Part shown: one piece after another, positions 41,128-49,667 of the stretch
Numbering within the stretch: the stretch's first letter is position 1
Layout: every line of letters starts with the position of its first letter
NCBI GenBank assembly: GCA_964586155.1
Contig: CAZPHC010000028.1
Location: 1 to 64,000, forward strand
Length of the DNA stretch: 64,000 nucleotides
From: SXNM01 sp964586155
Lineage (GTDB): Bacteria; Myxococcota_A; UBA9042
Direction: 5' to 3'
Position numbers and translations under genes: made by a program
Notes under the pieces: model-generated
Database searches by the model: none
What the model was told of the DNA's origin: nothing
Seen by the model: only the letters and a program-made list of their open reading frames with translations

Positions 41128-42582
41128 TCAGACCAGCAGGCCCGCGAGCGCCGCGGTCATGAACGCGCCCAGGGTGCCGCCGATCATGGCGCGGATGCCG
41201 AGCTCGGCGAGCTCGCGCTGGCGACCGGGCGCGATGCTGCCGATGCCGCCGATCTGGATGCCGATGCTCGAGAAGTTGGCGAAGCCGCAGAGGGCGTAGG
41301 TCGCGATGATCGTCGAGCGCTCGGACAGCGGCGCCGCGGACGCCAGCTTGTTGGCGAGGCCAAGGTACGCGACGAACTCGTTGACGACGGTCTTGACGCC
41401 CAGCAGCGTGCCGACCTCCGACGCCTCGGCCCACGGCACGCCCAGCAACCAGGCGACGGGCGCCATCGCGACGCCGAGCAGGCCCTCTGCGGTCAGGCCG
41501 GGCATGCCGATCCAGCCGCCGACCACGCCGAGCAGGCCGTTCGCCAACGCGATCAGGGCGATGAACGCGAGCAGCATGGCGCCGACGTTGAGGCAGAGCT
41601 TGAGCCCATCGGCGGCACCACCCGCCGCGGCCTCGACGACGTTGCTGTACATCTTCTCGACCTCGATGCGCGTGTCCGGGCCGGTCACGGGCGTCTCGGT
41701 CTCGGGGACCATGAGCTTGCCGATCACCAAGGCCGCAGGCGCGCTCATGATGCTCGCGGCGAGCAGGTGGCCGGCGATGGACGGGAAGCGCGCGCTGAGC
41801 ATCCCGACGTAGGCCGCCATCACGCCGCCTGCGACCGTGGCGAAGCCGCCGACCATGACGGTGTGCAGCTCCGAGCGCGTCATCTGGTCCAAGAAGGGCC
41901 GCACCAGCAGCGGCGCCTCGGTCTGGCCGACGAAGATGTTGCCGGTGGCGCTGAGTGTCTCGGCGCCCGAGGTGCCGAGGGCACGGGCGATGACGCGCGA
42001 GAAGATGCGCACGACGCGGACCATGAAGCCCAGGTGGTAGAGCACGCTCATCAGGGCCGAGAAGAAGATGATGGTCGGCAGCACCGAGAAGCCGACGAAC
42101 GCGCCGCTGTGCTTCCACCAGGTCGCGTCGCCGCCCGGCTTGGCCGTCAAGTCGCCAAAAAGGAAGCTGGCGCCCGCGTCGCTGTAGGACATCAGCGCGA
42201 CGAAGGCGTCGTTGACACCGCCGAAGATCGGCGCGCCGAAGTCCGTCTTGAGGATCAGCAGGCCGAAGATCAGCTGCAGCGCCAGGCCGCCGACCACCAC
42301 CCGCATCGGAAAGACCTGACCTTCGCGCCGTTCGCGGCTGGTCCAGGCCACCACGACCATGACGACCAGGCCGAGCAGCGCCTGCAGGCGCGGCAGGATT
42401 CCGACGTCCTCTGCCGCCGCGGCGGCGTCGGCGGCCCAAGCGGTCGCGGGCAGCAGGCAAGCGACGACGACGGTGATCGCGAGCCAGCGGAGCCGTAGCA
42501 GCGTCGGGGTCGCCCGGCCCGGACCAAAGAGATGCGCCGACGGCGCTGCCGAGGCGTGCAAAGGCGCGCGTTCGTGCCGCAT
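41128..42582 (-). CDS. Concentrative nucleoside transporter (CNT/NupC family)
   Basis: 484 residues, ATG 42582 after GGAGGG. An N-terminal hydrophobic segment ending in ATAWAA resembles a signal sequence, followed by about ten helices. CNT motifs are present: SVLPTIIFFSALMSVLYHLG, ATGNIFVGQTEAPLLVRPF (the conserved GQTE(S/A)P substrate/ion site), GGFATVAGGVMAAYVG, NEFVAYLGL and CGFANFSSIGIQIGGIG. It imports nucleosides with Na+ or H+. It is divergent from a PfkB kinase/nucleosidase fusion across a 215-bp region, which suggests that its cargo is the nucleoside processed by that enzyme. Confidence 0.93.
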   Translation of the reverse strand: MRHERAPLHASAAPSAHLFGPGRATPTLLRLRWLAITVVVACLLPATAWAADAAAAAEDVGILPRLQALLGLVVMVVVAWTSRERREGQVFPMRVVVGGLALQLIFGLLILKTDFGAPIFGGVNDAFVALMSYSDAGASFLFGDLTAKPGGDATWWKHSGAFVGFSVLPTIIFFSALMSVLYHLGFMVRVVRIFSRVIARALGTSGAETLSATGNIFVGQTEAPLLVRPFLDQMTRSELHTVMVGGFATVAGGVMAAYVGMLSARFPSIAGHLLAASIMSAPAALVIGKLMVPETETPVTGPDTRIEVEKMYSNVVEAAAGGAADGLKLCLNVGAMLLAFIALIALANGLLGVVGGWIGMPGLTAEGLLGVAMAPVAWLLGVPWAEASEVGTLLGVKTVVNEFVAYLGLANKLASAAPLSERSTIIATYALCGFANFSSIGIQIGGIGSIAPGRQRELAELGIRAMIGGTLGAFMTAALAGLLV

Positions 42583-42758
42583 ATGGCCCTCCTGTTGGCG
42601 GTGGATCCGCAGCCCGATCCTACGGCGCGACGCCGCCAGGGACAACGGGCGACGTGGCACGCGCAGGGAACCCGTGCGCCGCGATCCTCGCGTTCTTTTT
42701 GTTGCCGATTTTCCGGATGTTCCACGACGCTTCGCGACGTTGCGGCGATCGCCACGCC

Positions 42759-42787
42759 TTGATCCTGGCTGCGACCCCTGCGAGAGT
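42759..42787 (+). promoter_or_regulatory. Possible promoter of the kinase-nucleosidase fusion
   Basis: TTGATC (42759-42764) and GAGAGT (42782-42787) have a 17-bp spacer. The start would fall 3-4 nt before ATG 42798, near-leaderless. An AT-rich stretch at 42691-42720 stands out further upstream and may carry further regulatory sites. Confidence 0.3.
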
Positions 42788-42797
42788 CCGCGCCGAG

Positions 42798-44630
42798 ATG
42801 GCATCGAAGCACCACAACTTGGGACGAGGGCATATCCTGGTGGTCGGCGGTGCGTCGATCGACAAGATCCGTGCGGGCGGCGAACCCTGCGTCACGCCTG
42901 GTGGTGCCGCGCTCTATACCGCGCTCGCGGCGGTGCGCGCCGGTGCCGCGACGCGCTTCTTCGGCTTCCGCGCCGCGCCGATGCCGGAGCTCTTCCGCGA
43001 GGCCGCGGCCAGCGTGCCCTGGGTCGGCCCGGAATGCCGCGAAGAGGACCTGCCGCACTTCGAGATCGTCTACGACGAGGACGGCAACGCCCGGCTGGCC
43101 TCGGCCACCTGGGGCCTGGAAGAGACGCTGGACCCGTCGATGATCGACGACGCGACCCTGAAGGACGTCGCCATCGTCCACGTCGCCGCGATCCACGCGC
43201 CCGAGCTGCAGATGCGCTTCGTGCGCGCGCTGCGCAGCCGCACCGACGCCCTGATCTCCGCAGGCACCTACGGCTACATGGCGCGCCGCGCGCCTGACAC
43301 CGTGCGCCAGCTGATGGAGAGCGTCGACCTGTTCTTCATGAACGAATTCGAAGAGAAGCTGATCTTCGGCGGCGAGGACCCGACGGTGCGCCCCGGCCAG
43401 ATCCTCGTCATCACCCGCGGCGCCCAGGGCAGCGATGTCTGGCAGGGCGATCACTGCATCCGCGTGCCGATCTGCCACTCCACGCCGGTCGACCTGACCG
43501 GCGCCGGCGACTCGGTCTGCGGCGGCACGCTCGCCGGCTTGATGCGTGGCCTGCACCCGTCCGAAGCCGTGCTGCTCGGCGCCGCAGTGGCCAGCAAGAC
43601 GATCGAGCAACCCGGCATGGGCGGCCTGCTCGCGACCAACACCGCCGAGATCGACGCCCGCCGCAAGGCAGCGCGCCGCGACGGCCGCGTCCAGGTCAAC
43701 CGCGTCGCGGTCGAACGCATCGGACGGCGGATCGGCGAGCTCGACGAGGTGCGGCCGTTCGACTTCTGCGGGCCGAACTTCCCGTCGGTCGGCGATCCGT
43801 CGGCGATCGACTTCTTCTTCTCGTCGGTGCTGCACCAGTTTGGCTTCTGGAGCCCGGCCAACGGCGTCTGGAGCCGCCCGACCTTCGCCACGATCGACGG
43901 CGAGCGTCTCAAGGGCTCGGACTACTGCTTCGCCGCGTTCTTGCGCCAGCTGCGTCGCGATCCGACCAAGCTCACGCCGATGGGCATGGCGACGATGCGC
44001 TGGAGTGACACCGAGGCGCTGTTCGCGGCCGACGACGGCAACATCCCGTTGCCGGTGCTGGCGACCCACCATGCGCTCGCGCGCGGCTACGGGCGCGACA
44101 TGTGGGAGCTCGGTTGGGAGCCGCGCAAGCTCGTCGAGCTGGCGGCCGCGAGCGATGATCCGGCCCGGACGCTGCTGACGGCGCTGGATCAGGTCACGGG
44201 CTACCGCGAAGATCCGCTGCGCAAGAAGTCGATGCTGCTGGTGCTGGCGCTCGGCCAGCGGCCCGAGAAGTTCGTCGACCTCAGCCGGGCGCAATGCCTG
44301 GGCCCGGTCGTCGACTACCACATCATGCGCTCGGCCCTGCGCACCGGCATCGTCGAGGTAGGCGACGAAGCGCTGCGCGAGGCGCTCGTCGGTCGCCGCC
44401 TGCTCGACCCGCGCGACGAAGCGGCCGTGCGCCTGTCGTGCCACGACGCGCTGGCGCAGCTCGAGCAGGTCTCTGGTCGCGACGTCGGCGCGATCGACGC
44501 GTTCTTCTTCGGCGCGCGCCGCCGCTGCCCCGAGGTCGAAGCGCCTGAGTGCGGCGCCTGCCCGCTGGACCCCGTCTGCGCCCACGACACGACGATGTTC
44601 CAGCCCGTGCTGCGCACGACCTTCTACTAG
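42798..44630 (+). CDS. PfkB-family kinase fused to a queuosine-salvage (Qng1/DUF2419)-like nucleosidase
   Basis: 610 residues. Residues 1-290 are a ribokinase/PfkB domain with GGAALYTALAAVRAGA (34-49) and the catalytic DLTGAGDSVCGGTLAG (232-247, Asp 238). Residues ~300-610 follow the order of the queuosine salvage protein Qng1: AIDFFFSSVLHQFGFW (336-351; Qng1 has NFxFW), KGSDYCFAAFLRQL, NIPLPVLATHH, FVDLSRAQ, VVDYHIMRSALR (504-515; Qng1 FADYRxPQ), DEAAVRL, and a terminal LRTTFY. A Cys set C-x7-C-x2-C-x5-C (577, 585, 588, 594), like the Fe-S loop of HhH-GPD glycosylases, is added. Qng1 acts on the 5'-monophosphate, which the fused kinase could make. The start at 42798 drops a long upstream frame without kinase homology. 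Confidence 0.75.
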   Translation: MASKHHNLGRGHILVVGGASIDKIRAGGEPCVTPGGAALYTALAAVRAGAATRFFGFRAAPMPELFREAAASVPWVGPECREEDLPHFEIVYDEDGNARLASATWGLEETLDPSMIDDATLKDVAIVHVAAIHAPELQMRFVRALRSRTDALISAGTYGYMARRAPDTVRQLMESVDLFFMNEFEEKLIFGGEDPTVRPGQILVITRGAQGSDVWQGDHCIRVPICHSTPVDLTGAGDSVCGGTLAGLMRGLHPSEAVLLGAAVASKTIEQPGMGGLLATNTAEIDARRKAARRDGRVQVNRVAVERIGRRIGELDEVRPFDFCGPNFPSVGDPSAIDFFFSSVLHQFGFWSPANGVWSRPTFATIDGERLKGSDYCFAAFLRQLRRDPTKLTPMGMATMRWSDTEALFAADDGNIPLPVLATHHALARGYGRDMWELGWEPRKLVELAAASDDPARTLLTALDQVTGYREDPLRKKSMLLVLALGQRPEKFVDLSRAQCLGPVVDYHIMRSALRTGIVEVGDEALREALVGRRLLDPRDEAAVRLSCHDALAQLEQVSGRDVGAIDAFFFGARRRCPEVEAPECGACPLDPVCAHDTTMFQPVLRTTFY

Positions 44631-44688
44631 CGTCCGGGGCCTGCTCGCGGCGCCGACGAAGGTCGGCCTCGTCCGGGACGATCGCTAG
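44627..44688. terminator. Possible bidirectional terminator between convergent genes
   Basis: CTAGCG (44627-44632) and CGCTAG (44683-44688) embed both stop codons, and an inner hairpin GCCGAC-GAAG-GTCGGC (44652-44667) lies between them. There is no U-tract, so termination is uncertain. Confidence 0.3.
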
Positions 44689-45833
44689 GCGCCGACCCCG
44701 ACCAGGCCGTCTGCGGCGTCCGCGTCCCGATCGCTGCCCGTGGCGGACCTGGCCTCGCCCCGGCCCCGCCCCTGCCGCGCGCCCGCCCGTTCGGCCAGCA
44801 CGCGCTCGACCCGCGGGTTCATGACGCGGAACCACAGCGGGGGGATCACCGTCAGCAGCACCATGCCGCCGTAGCCCGTGGGCAGCTGCGGCACATCCTC
44901 GAAATGGCGCAGCATCTCCCACGGCCGGCTCGCGTTGGCGTGGTGATCCGAGTGGCGCGCGAGGTTGGCCAGGAAGCGGTTGCTCACGGCGTGGCCAGAG
45001 TTCCACGAGTGCTGCGGCTGGACGCGCTCGTAGACCGCGGCGCCATCGCGCTCGCCGACGATCTCGCGCTGCAGGCCGTAGTGCTCGAGGTAGTTGATCG
45101 TCTCGAGCAACAGGACCGCGACCACGGCGTGGCCTGCCCAGACCAGCCAGCCCGTCGGCCCCCACGCCGCGACGACAGCGACCTGCAGCGCGACGAGGCC
45201 GAGCGCGTAACGGGTGATCCGGTTGCGCAGGTCGAACGCGCCGATCTTGCGCCGCGCGCAGCGCTGCCGCTCCAGGGACCAGGCGCTGCGGAAGCCGCCG
45301 ACGATCGAACGCGGCAGGAATTGGTAGAGCGTCTCGCCGAGGCGCGACGTCGCCGGATCGTCGGGCGTCGCGACCCTGCGGTGGTGACCCGACACGTGTT
45401 CGACGCAGAACCAGGTGTAGCCGACCACGGCCATCAGGATCTCGCCGAGCGCGCGATCCAGGCGGTCGCTGCGGTGCATCAGCTCGTGGGCGAAGGTGAT
45501 GCCGACGGCGCTGCTGAGGATGCCGAGGTCTGCGACCAGCATCGCGCGGCGCCAGAGCTCGTCCTGCGCGTGCACGACCTCGGACAGGCCCCAGCCCAGG
45601 ATGGCGAGCAGCACGGGCACCCAGACGCGGACCAGCATCCGCCACGGCAACGCCCACGGCGGCGACTCGTCCGACGGGTTGACCCGGTCGATCGGCACCA
45701 GGTGATCGAGACTCGGCACGATCACGAAGAGCAGCGCCGGCGGCAGGAACAGCCAGGGCCCGCCGTAGAGGATGGCGAGCACGAGGCTCGCCGGCATGAC
45801 GGCGACCGAGATCGCGTAGCTCAACAGGCGCAT
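44685..45833 (-). CDS. alkB: Alkane 1-monooxygenase (AlkB family membrane di-iron hydroxylase)
   Basis: 382 residues with about six transmembrane helices. The His boxes of AlkB are complete: HELMHR, EHVSGHHRR with TPDDPAT, the AlkB-specific NYLEHYGLQR, and RHSDHHANASRPWE followed by LPTGYGGM. It hydroxylates terminal methyl groups of alkanes or fatty chains with a rubredoxin electron donor; no rubredoxin gene is adjacent. GGAGG precedes ATG. The C-terminal ~35 residues are charged and non-conserved. An inverted repeat upstream is a candidate operator. Confidence 0.93.
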   Translation of the reverse strand: MRLLSYAISVAVMPASLVLAILYGGPWLFLPPALLFVIVPSLDHLVPIDRVNPSDESPPWALPWRMLVRVWVPVLLAILGWGLSEVVHAQDELWRRAMLVADLGILSSAVGITFAHELMHRSDRLDRALGEILMAVVGYTWFCVEHVSGHHRRVATPDDPATSRLGETLYQFLPRSIVGGFRSAWSLERQRCARRKIGAFDLRNRITRYALGLVALQVAVVAAWGPTGWLVWAGHAVVAVLLLETINYLEHYGLQREIVGERDGAAVYERVQPQHSWNSGHAVSNRFLANLARHSDHHANASRPWEMLRHFEDVPQLPTGYGGMVLLTVIPPLWFRVMNPRVERVLAERAGARQGRGRGEARSATGSDRDADAADGLVGVGA

Positions 45834-45867
45834 TGGACCTCCGTCCGGGCCAAGTGGCCCGCGTTCT

Positions 45868-45886
45868 TATTGACCATGATTCAATA
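45868..45886. promoter_or_regulatory. Inverted-repeat operator candidate upstream of alkB
   Basis: TATTGA-CCATGAT-TCAATA: perfect 6-bp arms around a 7-bp centre, AT-rich in a GC-rich region, 35 bp upstream of the alkB start. Minus-strand TTGACG at 45896-45901 could be a -35. It is typical of a TetR- or AraC-type site, but no regulator gene is adjacent. Confidence 0.4.
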
Positions 45887-46010
45887 GCGAGCCGCCGTCA
45901 AGGAGAATCTCGCGCCATCGACGTTGCCCTGGACGCGCTGGACGCGCAGGCTGTCGGGATCAAGGCCTTGCGGGTCAGGGCCGCGCGGCGCTGTCGAGGG
46001 GGAGGCGGGC

Positions 46011-46334
46011 ATGGAGACGTTGATCGCGTTGGTGCTCCTGGTGGCGGCGGTCTGGATCGCGATTTGGGCCTTCGGCCTGGCGCTGCAGCTCGTCGTCACG
46101 ATGGTCGTGGGGCTGCTGATCGGCCTCGCGGCGCGCGCGATCTTGCCGGGTGGGCAATCGCTCGGCTGGTTCGCGACCATGGTCGCCGGTGTGGTCGGCT
46201 CGACCCTGGGTGGGTTCATCGGTCGAAACATCCTGCACATGGACGGCTTCTTGGCCACGACCGCGCTGTCGATCGCGTGCGCGAGCGGCCTCATCGCCCT
46301 GTGGGCGCCGCGGAACCGCTTGCCGCCGCCATGA
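46011..46334 (+). CDS. GlsB/YeaQ/YmgE family small membrane protein
   Basis: 107 residues, with GGGGGAGG upstream of ATG 46011. Three or four hydrophobic helices with the family core: VVGLLIGLAARAILPGGQ, then GWFATMVAGVVGSTLGGFIG. Members are stress-associated inner-membrane proteins, once called transglycosylase-associated, with no known enzymatic activity. It is divergent from alkB. Confidence 0.85.
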   Translation: METLIALVLLVAAVWIAIWAFGLALQLVVTMVVGLLIGLAARAILPGGQSLGWFATMVAGVVGSTLGGFIGRNILHMDGFLATTALSIACASGLIALWAPRNRLPPP

Positions 46335-46356
46335 CGGCGACCGCACCGGCGCGGCG

Positions 46357-46384
46357 TGACAAGGCCCCAGGAGGCGCTATCTTG
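46357..46384 (+). promoter_or_regulatory. Promoter of smpB
   Basis: GTGACA (46357-46362) and TATCTT (46379-46384) have a 16-bp spacer. The leader is about 68 nt and ends with AGGTGAGG before GTG 46459. Confidence 0.5.
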
Positions 46385-46458
46385 GCGCACGCAGCGGCGG
46401 CCGTGGGGCGTCCCATCGGCGTTCCCCGGCCCGAACGGCCGCAGACAGGTGAGGACAC

Positions 46459-46923
46459 GTGACCAAGGCCCGAGACAACGCGACCCGAGTGCTCGCCGAC
46501 AACCGCCGCGCGCGCCACGACTACGAGATCCTCGAGACCTTCGAGGCCGGGATCGTGCTGGTGGGCAGCGAGGTCAAGAGCCTGCGCGCCGGCAAGGTGC
46601 AGGTGAACGGCGCCAACGTGCGCGTCGTCGGCGGCCAGGCGTTCCTGCTCGGCGTGCACATCGCAGAGTACCCGTTCTCGCACCAGTTCAACCACGACGT
46701 CGAGCGGCAGCGCGTGCTGCTGCTGCACCGCCGCGAGATCGACAAGATCGAGCACCGCCTGCGCGAGAAGGGCCTCGCGGCGCCACTGCTGCGCATCTAC
46801 TTCAAGGGCTCGTACATCAAGGCCGAGTTTGCGCTCGGCCGCGGCCGTCGCGACCACGACAAGCGCCACGCCATCAAGGAGCGCGAGGCCGTCCGCGACA
46901 TCGCACGCCACCACCGCAACTGA
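46459..46923 (+). CDS. smpB: SsrA (tmRNA)-binding protein SmpB
   Basis: 154 residues, the usual length, starting at GTG after AGGTGAGG. The OB-fold motifs are intact: RARHDYEILETFEAGIVL, GSEVKSLRAGKVQ, FLLGVHIAEY, and the C-terminal GRGRRDHDKRHAIKEREA that mimics the tRNA anticodon arm in the ribosome. It delivers tmRNA to stalled ribosomes. It may be co-transcribed with the CoA transferase gene 17 bp downstream. Confidence 0.97.
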   Translation: MTKARDNATRVLADNRRARHDYEILETFEAGIVLVGSEVKSLRAGKVQVNGANVRVVGGQAFLLGVHIAEYPFSHQFNHDVERQRVLLLHRREIDKIEHRLREKGLAAPLLRIYFKGSYIKAEFALGRGRRDHDKRHAIKEREAVRDIARHHRN

Positions 46924-46940
46924 GCGGGATCGGAGACGCC

Positions 46941-48167
46941 ATGGTCCCCACGGATGCGGCAACCCCGACCGCGGCGCAGACGGGCGCGCTGGCCGGCATC
47001 CGCGTGCTCGATCTGACGACGCTGATCCCCGGGCCGCTGACGACGATGATGCTGGCCGACCTGGGCGCCACCGTCATCCGCGTCGACGCGCCCGACCGCG
47101 ACGATCTGCTGCGTTGGATGCCGCCGCACGACGCGAGCGGCCAGGGCGCGGTCTGGCGCATGGTCGGGCGCAACAAGCAGAGCATCGCGCTCGACCTCAA
47201 GCACGAGGCTGGCCGCCGCGCCCTGCTCCGCCTGGTCGAAGGCGCCGACGTGCTGGTCGAGCAATTCCGCCCCGGCGTGATGGAGCGCCTGGGCCTCGGC
47301 TGGGATCGGCTGCAGCGAGCCAACCCGGCGCTGGTGCTCTGCTCGATCTCGGCGTTCGGCCAGACTGGTCCGATGGCGCAGCGGGCCGGTCACGACATCG
47401 GCTTCCTCGCCCGCGCCGGCTTGAGCTGGCACCTCGGGCGCCAGGGCCAGGGGCCGCTGCCGCTCGGCGTATTGGTCGGCGACGTCGGCGGCGGCAGCTG
47501 GCCGGCGGTGACCGGCATCCTCGCCGCCCTGCTCCAGCGCGGCCGCACCGGCCGGGGCCAGCACGTCGACATCGCGATGGCTGACGGTGCGCTGTGGATG
47601 AACAGCCTCGCCGCGATGCGCGCGCTGCAGGCCGGCGAGGACGCCGAGGCCGAGGGTGGCTGGCTCGACGGCGGCAGCTTCTACGACTACTACCGCACCC
47701 GCGACGGCCGCCACCTCGCGGTCGGCGCCCTCGAGCCCAAGTTCTTCGCCGCGTTCCTGGGGGCCATCGGCCGCAGCGACCTCGAGCCGCTCTACCTCGC
47801 CGACGGCGCGGACGGCGCGACGCTCAAGGCCGGCATCGCCGAGGCGGTGGCGGCGCGCGATCTCGACGCGTGGACCGGCGTCTTCGCCGCGCTCGACTGT
47901 TGCGTCGAGCCGGTGTCCCGCCCGACCGAGGCGGTGGCGGATCCGCTGTTTCGCGAGCGGGGCATGATCGTCGAGGTCGCGACCGACGACGGCGGGATCG
48001 CGCTGCAGGTCGGCTGCCCGGTGCGGATGTCCGCTGCGCCAGCCCGCTACGACCACGTCGGCCGAGCGCCCGGGCGCGATACGCGGGCGATCCTGACCGA
48101 GGCAGGCTACGACGAGGCCGAGATCGCGGCCTTGTTGGCGAGCGGCGCAGCGGTCGAGGCGCGCTGA
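46941..48167 (+). CDS. CoA transferase family III, alpha-methylacyl-CoA racemase-like
   Basis: 408 residues of the CaiB/BaiF fold: RVLDLTTLIPGPLTTMMLADLGATVIRVD at the N-terminus (read in parts), ALDLKHEAGR, then SAFGQTGP and GHDIGFLARAG. GHDI at ~150-153 and the Asp in LVGDVGGG (~181) correspond to the His/Asp pair of alpha-methylacyl-CoA racemase, and the order matches that branch rather than formyl-CoA transferase. It would epimerise 2-methylacyl-CoA esters for beta-oxidation, which fits the branched-chain and fatty-acid genes nearby. GGAG lies 7 bp before ATG. Confidence 0.88.
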   Translation: MVPTDAATPTAAQTGALAGIRVLDLTTLIPGPLTTMMLADLGATVIRVDAPDRDDLLRWMPPHDASGQGAVWRMVGRNKQSIALDLKHEAGRRALLRLVEGADVLVEQFRPGVMERLGLGWDRLQRANPALVLCSISAFGQTGPMAQRAGHDIGFLARAGLSWHLGRQGQGPLPLGVLVGDVGGGSWPAVTGILAALLQRGRTGRGQHVDIAMADGALWMNSLAAMRALQAGEDAEAEGGWLDGGSFYDYYRTRDGRHLAVGALEPKFFAAFLGAIGRSDLEPLYLADGADGATLKAGIAEAVAARDLDAWTGVFAALDCCVEPVSRPTEAVADPLFRERGMIVEVATDDGGIALQVGCPVRMSAAPARYDHVGRAPGRDTRAILTEAGYDEAEIAALLASGAAVEAR

Positions 48168-48173
48168 CGCGGC

Positions 48174-48950
48174 TCAGCCGATCTCCCAATCCACCGCGCC
48201 GCGGAGCTCGGCGGGCACCTGCTGCTCCAGGCGGCTCGAGAGCTGGTCGGGATCGATCCCGCGACCAAGGAAGAACACGAACGCGACCTGACCCTTGAGG
48301 AAGCTCTTCTCCTCGCTGACGAGTTCGCAGCGCGCGCCTTCGAGCTGCGTGCGGTAGACGGCGGCGGCGTTGGCGAGGTTCTCGGCGCCGAGGCCCTTGA
48401 CCACGAGCCGGACCACGGCGCGGCGATCGAGGATCGACAGCAGGACGAACGAGAACACCGTGGCCACGACCGCGACATGCGGCAGCTGCAGGCCGCAGCA
48501 GAGGCCGACCAGGGTCGAGAGCATGACGCGGCCGGTGTCACCCGCCGTGCCGATGTTCGAGCGGAAGCGCATCAGCCCGCCGATGCCAAAGACGACGAAG
48601 CCGACGAGCGTGCCGTAGTGGGCGACCAGCGTGCCGATGATGGCACCGACGGTGGCGTAGACGACGTTGACGCGCGGCGCCTCGACCTCATCGATCCGGC
48701 GGGCGCGGACCTGGCGCATCGGGTGGTAGCCGATGACCGACGCCAGGCCAGCCGCCAGCACCAGCGACAGCGCGAGATCGCCGAGCAGGCTCCAATCCTG
48801 GAACCCGCGCCAGCCGGGGCTGGCGTGGGCACCGCCGGCCTCGAAGGTGCTCGCGTCGAAGGCCCAACCCTCGCGAGCACACACCAGCGAGATCAGCAGC
48901 CCGGCCACGAGGGCGGGCGTCAGCGTGCGAACCTGCAGCGAACGCGCCAT
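48174..48950 (-). CDS. Polytopic membrane protein, DUF4956-like
   Basis: 258 residues. A signal-like N-terminal helix (LTPALVAGLLISLVCA), a helix at ~60-75 and a four-helix block (VVYATVGAIIGTLVAHYG to AVVATVFSFVLLSIL) surround GGLMRFRSNIGTAGDTGR, a loop resembling the IRFRxxI motif of DUF4956 proteins. A soluble C-terminal domain of ~75 residues (AAAVYRTQLEGARCELVSEE) follows. The start overlaps the START-domain gene stop by TGATG. Function unknown. Confidence 0.68.
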   Translation of the reverse strand: MARSLQVRTLTPALVAGLLISLVCAREGWAFDASTFEAGGAHASPGWRGFQDWSLLGDLALSLVLAAGLASVIGYHPMRQVRARRIDEVEAPRVNVVYATVGAIIGTLVAHYGTLVGFVVFGIGGLMRFRSNIGTAGDTGRVMLSTLVGLCCGLQLPHVAVVATVFSFVLLSILDRRAVVRLVVKGLGAENLANAAAVYRTQLEGARCELVSEEKSFLKGQVAFVFFLGRGIDPDQLSSRLEQQVPAELRGAVDWEIG

Positions 48951-49666
48951 CACGGCCCCCCTGCGTCTGGGCTCGCCGCGCGCGCGGGATCCCAGGTGGC
49001 CAAGAACGAGTCGTAGCGGCCGCGGGTGGCGGTGATCCGCTTCTTCAGCCCACGCAGGATCTCCAGCGGCAGGTCTTCTTGCAACAGGCGGACCAGCCAT
49101 CGCGGCAACGACCCGCCCGGATCGACATCGACGAGGTACGAGATCGCCGTCAGATGCGGCCCGAGGTAGCGCAGTCGGGCCTCGCCCAAGCTGTGCGGCA
49201 CGCGTACGACGCCGTCGACGGGCGGGCGGCTCGGATCCGTCGTCCGCTCGGTGCGCAGCACGACCTCGTGCAGGTCGGGGCGCAGCGTCCGCTCGACCGT
49301 GACACGCATGACCGAGTCGCGGTCGCTCGCCGGCCAGGGGAAATCGAAGCGCACGTACATCCAGAGCAACCAGGGCGAGGGCCGACGCAGCGCCACCGAC
49401 CGCGACAGGCGGGGAACCCAGGCGCGATGTGCGGCGACGTCGTCGAGGACGGCCAGGATCTCGTAGAGGTTCGCGGGGATCGTGCCGACGCCGCGCAGCT
49501 GGGGCAGGTCGCGACCGGGAGCGTCGCGGGCTTCGACCCGGACGCCGTCCTTGGTGTAGAGGTGACGCCAGCCCGGTGTCGCGAGCGCAGGTGTCGCGAC
49601 GATCAGCAGCGCCAGCGCGCACAGGCTCCCATGCCAGGTCGCCCGACGCGTCGATGCGCGCCGCAC
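48950..49666 (-). CDS. Exported START/SRPBCC-domain protein
   Basis: 238 residues from GTG 49666, which lies 1 bp after the upstream stop and just behind GAGGA; the start gives a signal peptide ending ATPALATPG. Residues ~40-220 fit a START-type lipid-binding fold: YTKDGVRVEAR, GVGTIPANLYEILAVLDD, DRDSVMRVTVER and TAISYLVDVDPGGSLPRWLV are the usual landmarks. It probably binds a hydrophobic ligand outside the cytoplasm. It is coupled to the large IgGFc-domain lipoprotein upstream and a membrane protein downstream, so the three form an envelope operon. Confidence 0.85.
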   Translation of the reverse strand: MRRASTRRATWHGSLCALALLIVATPALATPGWRHLYTKDGVRVEARDAPGRDLPQLRGVGTIPANLYEILAVLDDVAAHRAWVPRLSRSVALRRPSPWLLWMYVRFDFPWPASDRDSVMRVTVERTLRPDLHEVVLRTERTTDPSRPPVDGVVRVPHSLGEARLRYLGPHLTAISYLVDVDPGGSLPRWLVRLLQEDLPLEILRGLKKRITATRGRYDSFLATWDPARAASPDAGGP

Positions 49667-49667
49667 G

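Noticed and set aside
42654..42797. Upstream extension of the PfkB-fusion gene from GTG 42654
   Set aside because: The extra 48 residues lack PfkB homology and span the AT-rich intergenic region and a likely promoter; the kinase fold begins just after ATG 42798.
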